Shown here in pieces: positions 22,240 through 32,260 of a stretch of 64,000 nt of DNA; the stretch's first letter is position 1, and every line of letters begins with the position of its first letter. The stretch comes from Sanghuangporus weigelae (lineage: Eukaryota > Basidiomycota > Agaricomycetes > Hymenochaetales > Hymenochaetaceae): NCBI GenBank assembly GCA_033182465.1, contig CP137328.1, positions 1,178,001-1,242,000 of the forward strand. Reading direction: 5' to 3'. The translations under genes and the position numbers were made by a program. The notes beneath the pieces were generated by a model, which was not told where the DNA came from, searched no databases, and worked only from the letters and a program-made list of their open reading frames with translations.

Positions 22240-23199
22240 ATGAGGCCCTCCCTCGCGCTCTTCTCAAAATCAGGTTCATCAAAGCAATGGCTCGCCCGAC
22301 AAGCGCGCGATCCATACGTCAAGGCGCGAGTTTCAAGCCCTTCGCATTATCGTTCACGTTCAGCATTCAAGTTGAAGGAGCTTGACAGACACTTCAACAT
22401 CATCAAACGTGACAAGACGAAGATCGTCGTTGATTTAGGTGCGGCGCCTGGAGGATGGAGTCAAGTTGCGGCGGATGTTCTTGGGATTTCGACGGCGAAG
22501 AACCCGAGGATCGAGCGGCCTAAGAACGAGGATGCTGTTGAGGAAATCATTTCCGAGACTGAGACGGGCATCTGGAGCGCTGCCAGTGTATCCCCAGTGC
22601 CAACTGAGGAAACAGGAACGGAAGAGGAGGAAAAGATGGTCATCGCTCTAGACTTGTTGCCAATTTATCCTATTCGGGGCGTACGGACTGTACAGTGTAA
22701 TTTCCTCACGAAGGGCGAAGAAGCTATCAAGGCGCTCTTGCCTACGCCCGAGACGAAAGTGGATGTTGTACTTTCTGATATGGCGCCGAACATTTCGGGG
22801 AATAAGACGCGCGACGAAGTTGCTGGGTTGGAGATCTGCGAAGCGGTGTATCGGTTTGCAGCTCGGCATTTGAAGATCGGAGGGAGCATGGCGTCGGACG
22901 GTGGGTATTTGGTGTACGTTTGACCCATTCTTTTCGTCTTTTTTAGCCATTATTGATTCTTTAATTCAATTGGATCTAGCCTGAAGCATTTTGCGAACGA
23001 ATCGACTAAAGCGTTCTACGTTAACGTGCTAAAACGGAATTTCTATCATACGTATGTCGTTAAACCCGATGCGAGCCGAGGCGAATCGAGTGAATATTAC
23101 TTCATCTCGAAAGGGTTCAAGGGAGATCCGTACCTCGACACGAGTGACGAATTCGAGGTCGCCTTGAAGAGATTCCCCATTTGCACTCCTGACTGGTAG
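22240..23199 (+). CDS. MRM2: Mitochondrial 21S rRNA (uridine-2'-O)-methyltransferase, FtsJ/RrmJ family
   Basis: MRM2 methylates a uridine in the A-loop of the mitochondrial large-subunit rRNA. Exons 22240-22913 and 22980-23199, giving 297 aa. The N-terminus MRPSLALFSKSGSSKQWLAR is basic and fits a mitochondrial presequence, then RDPYVKAR and RSRSAFKLKELD (first catalytic Lys), VVDLGAAPGGWSQVA (SAM loop), VDVVLSDMAPNISGN (catalytic Asp), GGYLVLKHF across the intron (second Lys) and SSEYYFISKGF (Glu), completing the K-D-K-E tetrad. An insertion of about 45 acidic residues follows the SAM loop. A longer frame upstream starts at GTG, so the ATG at 22240 was chosen. Confidence 0.94.
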
Positions 23200-23340
23200 T
23201 GGTCCTATATACTCAGAGTGCAGCTAGCGTCCAGGCGCATCGTAATTGCTATCAAGCAAGGATAACTGGAAGAATAAAATGGACGCAGAACTATTGTTAT
23301 ACGTATGAACCTTGCTAATTTATTTACTCGACTGCCTAAT

Positions 23341-24483
23341 CTATCCTTCCAACGAATATTCGATCTTCCCATTCCCATTTGCGCTGCTCCATCGACTCTC
23401 CATCTCAAGCAGCCTATCCAACATATCCCTCGCGCGTCCTTCAGATGGCAGGCTCTCCCTGAATCGATCTTCCCACGTCCAATTTAGTCCATGCTGGACT
23501 ATGTTTCGGGCTCTCGCAGAACCACCGCGTGTGTCTCCTACGCAGGCATGCAGCGTTGCCCGAGTGCTATGCGGAGAATATGATGCGCAGTGGAGGATGT
23601 TGCTGTTGTAGAGGACTGTCTGGCCGGCTGAACGGGGGATTGTTTATATGGCAAGAAATTTATGGAGGGAAGGAAGAAGCGCTTACGCTTTAGGACGACT
23701 TGGATCGCTCCTGGCATGTCTAGAGGATTTTTGGGTGCTTCTTGCGTCGTCGATAGTGCACGTTGTTCTGGAGTGCGAGGTTCTGCGTGCGAGCCTGGTA
23801 CGACATATAGGCAAGGATCTTCATAAAGCGCTCTACAAAATCATGCGGTTTGAGAAACCAGCACTTTAACAGATCGGTTAACAAACGTACGTATTCCATT
23901 GTACCTGGTCGCCCGAAAGAACGAGACGTAAGAACATGTCGGAAAGTCATCAAACTCTGTTTACCCCATGATGCCATAGTGCAAGCGCCTTGATTTCTTC
24001 CTCTTCAGTGGCATTTTCCCGAACGTCATCTCGATGCCATCGCAGTGCAAACTCATGTTTCTCCGGGTTAATCAAGAGATTAAACAACTCTAGCGGGAGA
24101 TCATATCACATTTAGCTACAATATCACAATAGTTCATCGAATCAAACGGTCAACCCACCCATCTGCAAATCCTCGTCCTCACAATCAAGCAACTGCTTCA
24201 CAACGTCCATAAGCGCATCACTCGTATACCATTTCGCAAACTCCGGTTCACCCAAATCTGGGTGCATAACATGCTGTACACCCCACGAATCGGGGTTGTC
24301 GCTATCGAAAGGAAGAAATTGTTTCCCCACGACACGTCGATGGGGCCATGCACCGGAGCGAGTTTTGGATATGACTCGCGAGCAGGCGGATTGGAGAGCG
24401 GCAAATTGTGAGCCAGAGATGAGGTTGTCTACGATAATGTAGCCATCTCTGTCGAACGCGGCCTTGAGAGGCGAGGACGACAT
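23341..24483 (-). CDS. Phytanoyl-CoA dioxygenase (PhyH)-like Fe(II)/2-oxoglutarate oxygenase
   Basis: Exons (-): 24483-24159, 24089-23965, 23904-23891, 23832-23687, 23627-23341, giving 298 aa. The third exon is only 14 nt. Family features: FDRDGYIIVDNLIS at the start, LRWHRDDV giving the His-x-Asp iron ligands, LYVVPGSH, GQTVLYNSNILHCASYS giving the distal His, and a following Arg (STRATLHACVG) for 2-oxoglutarate. Fungal members hydroxylate diverse small molecules, so the substrate cannot be named. It is convergent with MRM2, with only 141 bp between the stop codons. No targeting signal is seen. Confidence 0.9.
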
Positions 24484-25084
24484 GGTTGTTTCAGTGTATG
24501 TGTGTGTGAATGCGGATGTATTTGGCCGAAATCCAATTCTGATTCTGTGCGTTCTGATAAGATAAGATAAGTAAACCTACCTACAGATCAGCTGGCCCTC
24601 CACCAAGTGGTTCGGTTTCGGGGTCCACACAGGGTTGCCTTTGCCTAGCTGATACATACTTAGTTAGAGATGTTGCACAGCTCAAGGCATCGGCCTGAGT
24701 GCCTTTACCTTGCTTTTGTTCTATGCTGTATCGTCACAAGCTAATAGTCGCATGGAATGGAAAACCGATCTATGAAGAATTAATCTAGAAAGTGGCGGGA
24801 TTGGGTTCGAAACTGTTCAAAAGTGGGGAAGATGCTCGGCAATTTTGCAATCAAAGCGTTGCCCGTCTTGCCTAGGGAAATCCTAGAGTACGTAAACCCT
24901 CGCTTGCGATCATGCTGTGCAGCATCAGCGCTATCACTGACCGTCATGGCACTGGTAATGGCATTGTACAGCATCAATTGATTGATTGCAACTTGATATT
25001 AACTGCTAGTCGTCATGGACCATCAACGGCCTTCCTTGATCCAGTTCCTCCACCTCAGTTTCTATCCGCTTTCAGGAAGTTGGA
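24484..25084. other. Intergenic between divergent PhyH-like and kinase genes
   Basis: Holds both promoters. A short stretch near 24960-24980 (TTGTACAGCATCAAT) is repeated upstream of the second kinase at about 29975, consistent with a duplicated 5' flank. Confidence 0.5.
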
Positions 25085-26678
25085 ATGACACGAAGAACGT
25101 CGTCGGACTCGAGTCACTCGACGTTGGTCGATGCACGCTCCATTCATGAACGAGTCCCGATGACGGTGATTAATGGTCCGCCGGCTTCAGAGCCAATCCT
25201 TAGCCTTTGGGATAACGAGGAACTTCGAAGGTTAGAAGAGCGCTCGGAAAACCCTTACTGGGGAATGCTCCACGCTCTGCTGGACATGCACTCGGAGTTG
25301 GACCTCACCGGGAAGATCCATGGGATCGACAACAGTCATACGATACCTGGTGGATATAGCGATATCGTATGCGGTTATTGTACTGGCCCGGACGGAGTGG
25401 ACTACAAGGTCGCTGTGAAGAAACTGCGACTGCATGTGATGGTTGATAGGGATTTTCAGAAGGTGTGTATAACTATTACTGATGAACAAAAAGGTGACCG
25501 GGTTGCTATTCATTCAAATTTTGCTCTTAGAGACTAACGAAGGAGCTTTACATCTGGTCGAAACTCAATAACCGACGTATCTTACCTTTAGAAGGGTTCT
25601 TTTTTGAAGACAACAATTGCCCTTCATTGGTTTCGAGGTGGATGGAGAATGGCACTGTTCTCAAATATCTCGAGGCCCATCCTGATGTCGACCTCTTGAG
25701 GTTGGTGAGTAGTTTGTGTTGTTACATTGTTGCCTGTCTATATATCTAGTCCTGAATTGCTAGATGATCGGGATTGCTGAGGGTGTAACATACCTCCATT
25801 TGAACGGAATCGTCCATTCTGATATCAAGCCTGTAACACTTTGATCAAGCTTCTGGATTTGTGGATGTTTCGTCTAACATAATATCGACAGGACAATGTT
25901 CTCATTTCTGAGTTCGGGGAGCCGCTACTCTGCGACTTTGGTGTATCCCGCATGGTCGTAGCATCGAGATCGTTCAATTTTAGTTCTTCTCTCAGTGGTG
26001 GTGGGTTGCGTGGAACTCTTCGATTCATGTCGAAAGAGCTCCTCCAAGCAACCGACCTATCCCCCTCTACGTACTCGAGAAATTCAGATGTCTGGGCATT
26101 CGGTATGACGGTTCTTGTACGTCTTCTCCTCGAATCATCAATTTGTCTATCCTCACACATCCAAAAGTCAATTCTTACGAAAAAAGTACCTTACCACTAC
26201 ATTAGCAATGATGTGCAAGTCATCACCGCTATAAACAAGGGGTTGGTGCCGTCAGCACCGTCAGATATTGGCAATTGGCCGTTAAAGAATCAGTTGCTTT
26301 GGAGGCTGTGCACGTTCTGCTGGAAACCAGTAACGGACAGACATTCGATGCAGACCTTCGTGTTGGAGTTGCAGCTCTTAGATGATGCTCTCTTCGCATC
26401 TGACTTTACTGCATCCACGTATCATTTCCGATTTCTGGAGCGAAATCCAGGCCGCTCCGGATCTTCGAGAAATCAACCAGATTCCATTGGACGCTATCAT
26501 GGGTCTAGTAGGTTTGTGAGCCGCCAATGTGTTGGATTAAGTGAGTATCTCTTATAGAAATTTCGAACGTTTCTGTTTCACTAACTCATGCTCAGTCATG
26601 TTTCTTGTCATTATCGCTATCGGCATTCCTATAATAGTGTTGGTTGTTAATAAGGCCAAAAGTTTCCCGTCAAACTGA
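25085..26678 (+). CDS. Divergent protein kinase with C-terminal membrane tail (copy A)
   Basis: Six exons: 25085-25462, 25531-25704, 25764-25832, 25892-26116, 26168-26540, 26596-26678, giving 433 aa. Kinase features: a glycine-loop-like IPGGYSDIVCG, VAVKKLRLHV with the ATP-anchoring Lys, HLNGIVHSDIKPDNVL with Ser in place of Arg in HRD, DFGVS intact, and GTLRFMSKE where APE would be. The catalytic Asp, the Asn and the DFG motif are present, so activity is possible. The last exon encodes a single hydrophobic helix (MFLVIIAIGIPIIVLVV) five residues after the exon start, with a short basic end: a likely tail anchor with the kinase facing the cytosol. Its paralog at 30105 has the same intron positions. 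It resembles the TKL-like kinases expanded in Agaricomycetes; the role is unknown. Confidence 0.88.
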
Positions 26679-27521
26679 CGATTATCCACCATCATACCCA
26701 TAACGTGGGATGTACGAATGGACGGTCATGGACGACCTCGATGATAGAATGGCGCCATTAGAGTATTCTCTCCCCGTCGCAAGGATCATGCCAATGGTTA
26801 TTGTACTCTTGTGAATCGCTAGATATTCATCACCCTCGCTGGCGGTAGTTTCACTCTAACTAACTCTATAAGCCAGCCTAGACTCTCGTAGTTGGCCACG
26901 ACTATCCGCCTCACAATTGCAGGCCTGTTGTGATGCGGCTTATGAATGTACATATATTTAAAGGAAAGTAACGTAGCATAAACATGAGTGCTGCACTTGC
27001 GACAAAAAGGAGTGACTTGTCTAGCTTGTTACTGTAAGTGGTGGTCATGGATTCAAAGACAAAGAGGACGCTATCTGATGTTCATGAATCGGTGGATAAA
27101 ACATGTGAAGTGTGCAGTGCCAATTGAAATTTTATTTTTTCAATAGTCCTTTGATCGGGAGCTGTTGAGGCTTGGCTGAGCAACGTGGTACGAGTCCCAT
27201 GCTCCTATTCTATTGCATCGCAAAGCAGTAGTCATGCTGGAAGAAGAGGTGCGAGTACATAATGCAAATATGACTGTTCTATGCTGGATGCTTGAGACAT
27301 AGCAACATAAGCGCCTTCACCACTGAGCCGTGGTTGCTTACTTGTTCACAATTCTCTGCGGTCCTAGGACTGTCATAGTGCAATGGCAGCAACTAGTAGT
27401 GGTTACAACTTGCTGAGGTAGTTTCGGGATGCCGGCAGCATCACGTGAATCCCTAGGCCTATGTAGGTGTCTGATTTAGCTGTAAAGTTTGTTATTCTTC
27501 TTCTGTCAAACCACCACCACC
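26679..27521. repeat. 3' flank of kinase copy A, duplicated at 29340-29990
   Basis: No gene supported. The stretch from about 27050 to 27330 aligns in order with 29590-29930: shared blocks include GCTATCTGATGTTCATGAAT, CTATTGCATCGCAAAGCAG and GAGACATAGCAACATAAGCG, with small changes. This shows that the duplication extended past the coding sequence. Confidence 0.75.
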
Positions 27522-28091
27522 ATGCTAAACGACATATTCCGCGCTCTATTCCTCAGCATTCCCCCAACTGCACCTGAGGCAGAGTACAACGCTCCTTGGA
27601 ACGCTCTGCTTAGCAAGTGCTTTCCGTTTGATGAGGGGTTCATAGTCGTGCCCGTGGGCCACGTTGCAGACGGTCGTGATCGTGTCGATTACCCGATACA
27701 GGCCTTCGAGGTAAAGCGGATACGGGACAAGGAAGTCTGCGATATCTTTATCTTGGAGATAAGGGGGCCTAGCGATCTCAATGTCATGTCCAAGCGCAAG
27801 GATGCCGATCTCCAAATAAGGAGGCGTTTTACCAACATCCGAAACATTCCACCGACTTTGCATGCCGCCTCAGCGTTTGGAACAATACTCCGCCTCTATA
27901 AAAATGATAGGGAGACAGGTATCATTACTCTACCCTTCGTCAAACCTCGTAGGGATGGCATCGAAGAGGATACTTGCTCGAAGGACGAATGGAACGTGGA
28001 TATTCTGGAGGAGGCCGGATTGGAGCGAAACGATTGGGACGAGCAGAACTTGCGTTATCTTATCCTTAATTTTTTAACTTTCCTGTTCTAA
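27522..28091 (+). CDS. PD-(D/E)XK-like Agaricomycete protein (copy 1)
   Basis: A single-exon frame of 189 aa with a good start context (CCACCATG). It belongs to a poorly described basidiomycete family of about 200 aa. Shared features with copy 2 are PWNALLSKCFPFDEGF, a strand ending in EIR/EVK after DIF (here VCDIFILEIRG), then KRKDADLQIRRRF, and LHAASAFG followed by an aromatic strand. The D...E-x-K arrangement suggests a PD-(D/E)XK nuclease fold, but here the Lys of the EVK motif is Arg. This fold call is inference. The gene sits between two kinase paralogs. The 3' end after LEEAGLERNDW could be spliced differently. Confidence 0.72.
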   Translation: MLNDIFRALFLSIPPTAPEAEYNAPWNALLSKCFPFDEGFIVVPVGHVADGRDRVDYPIQAFEVKRIRDKEVCDIFILEIRGPSDLNVMSKRKDADLQIRRRFTNIRNIPPTLHAASAFGTILRLYKNDRETGIITLPFVKPRRDGIEEDTCSKDEWNVDILEEAGLERNDWDEQNLRYLILNFLTFLF

Positions 28092-28403
28092 AACCTGATT
28101 GCTTTTGAAGTTCAACGCAGAAGTCTCGATTATTGTCTGTAATCCTCCTCCTCTTCCTCGTCGCGATCTTTTTTTATGTCCAATGTCTCTTACAGGATGA
28201 TGTGTTTTCTCCATATATGAGCAAAACACGTGGGGATCGTATATTGGTATCAGCGTGGATTCGTATAGAAGTACATGTACCGTTTTGTGTTCAGAAATTC
28301 CTAATAGTAATAACCTTTTCGGATACTGTGAAGTCATGTGATCGATCTGAGACCTTTTGCAGAAGCTTCAACATGGTCAACCACATTTCTCACCAACAAC
28401 ACG

Positions 28404-29060
28404 ATGTGGCCAGCAGAACTTCTTGCTCTGTCGAAGAAATTGTCCGAGGATTCAGACGAATCTGACTGGTTTGGCCTATGGAACGTCATACTCAACTTAA
28501 GCTTCCCCTTTGAGGAGGGCTATTTCGTTTCGCCAGTCGTAGACGCCGATGAGGGACCAGGTTGGGACAGTCACGAGTTCCTGAGACGTGCATACATCGT
28601 CCAGCAGTTCGGAATGGAGAACGACGAACTTAAGTGCTGCGATATATTCTTTGTCGAGGTGAAGGCCGGGAAATACGTTCGAAAGCTCCTCGCTAGGAAG
28701 GACGCTGACTATTTGATGCATTATCGATTCGGCATGTTTTTGGGCCTTCCTGCAACCCTGCATGCTGTATCTGCATTTGGCGCTCGTATGTGTTTTTACA
28801 AGATGGAAAGAGATCCGCGCAGAGTCAGCCCGAAAAAGGTACAAGAAGAGGACCTGAGTAGGATCGTGGACACTTGTCCGGCGAGTTGGTGGGAAAAGGA
28901 TGTCTTTACGCAAGCCGGATACGATGCATTTATGGAGGTCGTCGCCGAAGCGAAGGAGCAGGGTCGTCTCGAATGTATGTATTTTTTTCACATCGTTAGC
29001 GGTCTACGAGCTAATCGGTTAGTGGCAAGGCCGCGTAGCTGCACCAGTGATTCGCAGTAG
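28404..29060 (+). CDS. PD-(D/E)XK-like Agaricomycete protein (copy 2)
   Basis: A 218-aa frame from ATG 28404 (MWPAELLALSKKL). Paralog of the preceding gene: WNVILNLSFPFEEGYFVSP, CDIFFVEVKAG (intact EVK), ARKDADYLMHYRFG and LPATLHAVSAFGARMCFY align with it. The predicted core is an alpha/beta nuclease-like fold with Asp and Glu-x-Lys candidates. A possible small intron of 3n length near 28977-29032 would remove the last aromatic stretch and keep the frame. The kinase-tail remnant starts about 130 bp after its stop codon. The substrate and whether it cuts nucleic acid are unknown. Confidence 0.72.
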   Translation: MWPAELLALSKKLSEDSDESDWFGLWNVILNLSFPFEEGYFVSPVVDADEGPGWDSHEFLRRAYIVQQFGMENDELKCCDIFFVEVKAGKYVRKLLARKDADYLMHYRFGMFLGLPATLHAVSAFGARMCFYKMERDPRRVSPKKVQEEDLSRIVDTCPASWWEKDVFTQAGYDAFMEVVAEAKEQGRLECMYFFHIVSGLRANRLVARPRSCTSDSQ

Positions 29061-29194
29061 GAATGCACGGTCTCAATAGCTCATGGGGAATTGTAACACA
29101 AAACAGAGAACTAGTTTGGTTGCTTCTGAAAATGTACAAAGAAATACTGTAACACGTAACGTCGTTTGCCAAAGTTTTGCATGCATATATGCAA

Positions 29195-29330
29195 TGATAT
29201 TTTCGAGTGAGTTCATAACTTCGAATGTTTCTGTTCCATCAATTCATGCTCAGTCATGGCTCTTATTTTTGTCGGTGTCAGCATTTCTATAATAGTGGTG
29301 ATGTTATCACAGATTCCAAAAAGACTCCAT
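29195..29330 (+). pseudogene. Remnant of the last intron and tail-anchor exon of a third kinase copy
   Basis: The intron end (TCATGCTCAG) and the following exon encoding IMALIFVGVSISIIVVM match the last exon of kinase copies A and B (a single membrane helix). No kinase domain is present upstream, where PD-like copy 2 lies instead. It is a truncated third copy, or PD-like copy 2 could splice into it and gain a membrane tail. RNA data are needed to tell. Confidence 0.7.
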
Positions 29331-29339
29331 CAAAACAGC

Positions 29340-29990
29340 GATTATCCGACATTTATCCGTCGTTTATCCTCATCATGCTAATGGGCGGCCTCCGCCGTTG
29401 CAAGGTCTACGGTTACAATACTCTTGTGAATCGCCAGATATCCCAGACTCTCGTAGTTGGCCACGACTATCTGCCTCGCACGCAGTTGGAGACTCCTACC
29501 GATGGACCTCATTAAAGGAAAACAGCGAATGTGAACGTGAGTATTGCAAGTCACCAAAGAAGGGTGCTTGTTTGCTTCTAACTCGTCAGGTGGTCAAGGA
29601 TCCAAAACAAAAAAGACGCCGTCTGATGTTCATCGACGGGCGTGGTGCAACACTGACGTGAAATGTATGGGAGGCTGTACATGCTAAATCAAGTTGCTAT
29701 TTTCCCTGTAGCCATATTATATGATGGCCGTAGACTGCTGAGGATGGTTTCAGTGGGGCACAGCTACGGCGTTCCTGTTCTATTGCATCGCATTGCAAAG
29801 CAGAAGTCATGGTAGAGGAGTGCAAAGGGATGTAGGTAGAGCGTGCAAAGAACGCTGTCCTGTGCTAGCCGTATCGACTGGTGACTACGATAGTGAGCAG
29901 TGCTCGAGACATGGCAACATTAGCACCATCGTCATTGGGCGTCACACGAGGTATACAGCTGAATCACCGCTATTGTACAGCATCAATCAA
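29340..29990. repeat. Second copy of the kinase 3' flank
   Basis: Collinear with about 26690-27350. It follows the tail-exon remnant directly, so the remnant and this flank form one duplicated block. No gene is supported inside it. Confidence 0.75.
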
Positions 29991-30104
29991 TCTCATGTTC
30001 TTCTTACCCAGAATTAGTTCTCGTATCCTGTCATAAAACCCCTAGTAGTCCTCCTTGGAATAGTTTTCCTACTTCTCAATCCTTACTACCCTCTCGAAGT
30101 TGAA

Positions 30105-31694
30105 ATGGCAGATACAGTGCCGTCGGACTCGATAGTGGCTGATTCACGCTCCATTTCTGAGCGGTTCCAAGTGGCTCGCCGTCCACCGACTTCAGAGTCA
30201 ATCCTGAGCCAATGGGATAAGGAGGAACTTCGAAGGTTAGAAGAGCGGCGCTCGGAAAACCCTTATTCAGGAATGCTTCATGCTCTTCTGGAGATGCACT
30301 CGGAGTTGGACCTCACCGAGAAGATCCACGGAATTGACAGCGCCCATTTGATACCTGGGGGATACAGCGATATCGTATGTGGTTATTGTGCTGGTCCGGA
30401 CGGAGTGGACTACAAGGTCGCGGTGAAGAAACTGCGTTTGCATGTGATGAACGATAAGGATTTTGAGAAGGTGCGAATTACCAGTGAGAGTGACTCGTTT
30501 AAATTGTTGTCGATGAACTTTGTTCTTAGAGACTCACGAGAGAACTCTACATCTGGTCAAAACTCAGTGACCGGCGAATTTTACCTTTGGAAGGATTCTT
30601 TCTTGAAGGAAGCAATTGCCCTTCGTTCGTTTCGAAGTGGATGGAGAACGGCACGGTTGTCATGTATCTCGAATCTCATCCCAACGTTGACCTCTTGAGA
30701 CTGGTGAGTGGCTGACATGGTCAGGTCATTCTAAATATATAATTCTCGTTCTGTAATGTTAGGTGACCGGAATTGCCGAGGGTGTAACGTACCTCCATTT
30801 GAATGGAATCGTCCACTCTGACATCAAACCCGTAATGCTTCAGTTAGCCTGCCTTGATCGTGGGTTTACAACTGATTTAGTGTTGACAGGACAACGTTCT
30901 CATTTCGGAGTCTGGAGAGCCACTACTTTGTGATTTTGGTGTATCCCGCATGGTCGTAGCATCGAGATCGTTCAGCTTCAGTAGCTCTTTAACTGGTGGC
31001 GGATTGCGCGGAACTCTTCGATTCATGTCGAAAGAACTCCTCCAGGCAACCGATCTGTCCCCCGCTGCATATGAGAAGGCTTCGGATGTCTGGGCATTCG
31101 GAATGACGGTCCTTGTAAGTCTTCACATCGAGCCGCCATTTGGTTTGTACTCATGCGACCCAAAAGTCAATTCTCACGATGAAAGTACCTTATTACTACA
31201 TTAGCAATGACGCACAAGTTATCACCGCTATAGTCAAAGGATCAATACCGTCGACACCGTTGGATATCGATAGCTGGCCATTAAAGAATCAGTTGCTTCG
31301 AAGGATGTGCAATTTCTGCTGGAAACCGGTGGCAGACAGACATTCGATGCGAACCTTCTTATTGGAGTTACGACTCTTAGAGAATATTATCTCTGTATCT
31401 AATTTCACTGCGTCAACGTATCGTTTCCGATTTTTGGGGGAGAAATCGACAAACTTCAAACCGACAAACCGCTCCGGTTCTGCGAGAAAACAACCGGTTG
31501 CCATCGGACCCAATCCCGAATCTCGAGTGTTCGTGGGACTCGATTGTTGTAGACTGCGTGAGTACTAACATATGGTATCTAAAAAAAACTGTTTCACTAA
31601 CTCATACTCAGTCGTGGTTATTGTTACCTTGGGTATCATAGTTTCTATAATGGTGGCGGGTGTGTGGAACGCAACTACGATACAGTGTAAGTGA
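30105..31694 (+). CDS. Divergent protein kinase with C-terminal membrane tail (copy B)
   Basis: Exons 30105-30470, 30530-30703, 30763-30831, 30890-31114, 31167-31557, 31612-31694, giving 435 aa. Exons 2, 3, 4 and 6 have exactly the same lengths as in copy A (174, 69, 225, 83 nt). Same motifs: GGYSDIVCG, VAVKKLRLHV, IVHSDIKPDNVL, DFGVS, GTLRFMSKELLQATDLS, VWAFGMTVL. The tail helix LVVIVTLGIIVSIMVAGVW ends the protein before a short polar end. The most variable part relative to copy A is the Ser/Asn-rich linker before the membrane helix and the first 30 residues. The intact frame and conserved splice sites argue that both copies are under selection. Confidence 0.88.
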
Positions 31695-32260
31695 ATAACT
31701 TTCTGCGCCATACCGAAGATTATTCATTTCCATGCCCATCATGATGTTGTGTTTAGTTAATGGGCGGTCATGAGTGCTTTCCAATGACGGAAAGACGACC
31801 TCAAACCATACTTTTGCCACCGCAAGGAGACACTCATACATGAAATCCTTGGTAAATCTTATAGGAGGAAGGAAACGTGTAGATTTTGCTGTAGATAGCC
31901 CATTCAGTGTCTGGGTTCCATCATTCCGCTTATAATCAGTGGGCTCCGAGTCCCGGGTTCGAGTAGGAGTACGTCGGGCTGAACGCTTGACGTTCGCATG
32001 TCACTCTGTGCAGCGACTGAACTTATTGTTCGTATTTGTCGGATCTGAATTCCCTTTCCATCAGATGCGCTTGCATTCTCGATAACCTATGGAGTAGGAT
32101 ATCATTCCTTATTGGAAGAGAAAACTCGAGGCGAGAGTCGTTAGCGGGTGTGCAAAACTACTCTACACTACAACACGAATCTCCGTTTCGTCACATGCAT
32201 CCGAAGACAAAGATCATCGTCACAGGGGCATAAGAAGAATGCGAAGATATGCATGTCATA
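31695..32260. other. Intergenic between convergent genes, no supported gene
   Basis: A stretch near 31893-31965 has a tRNA-like B-box (GGGTTCGAG) and a TTATAAT loop but does not fold as a tRNA. Otherwise empty. Confidence 0.45.

Noticed and set aside
24795-24825. B-box-like GGTTCGAAAC
   Set aside because: No A-box at the right distance and no cloverleaf.
31893-31965. tRNA-Ile(UAU)-like sequence with TTATAAT and GGGTTCGAG
   Set aside because: The acceptor arms pair at only about five positions, and the T-stem after TTCGAGT does not pair. At most a tRNA-derived fragment.
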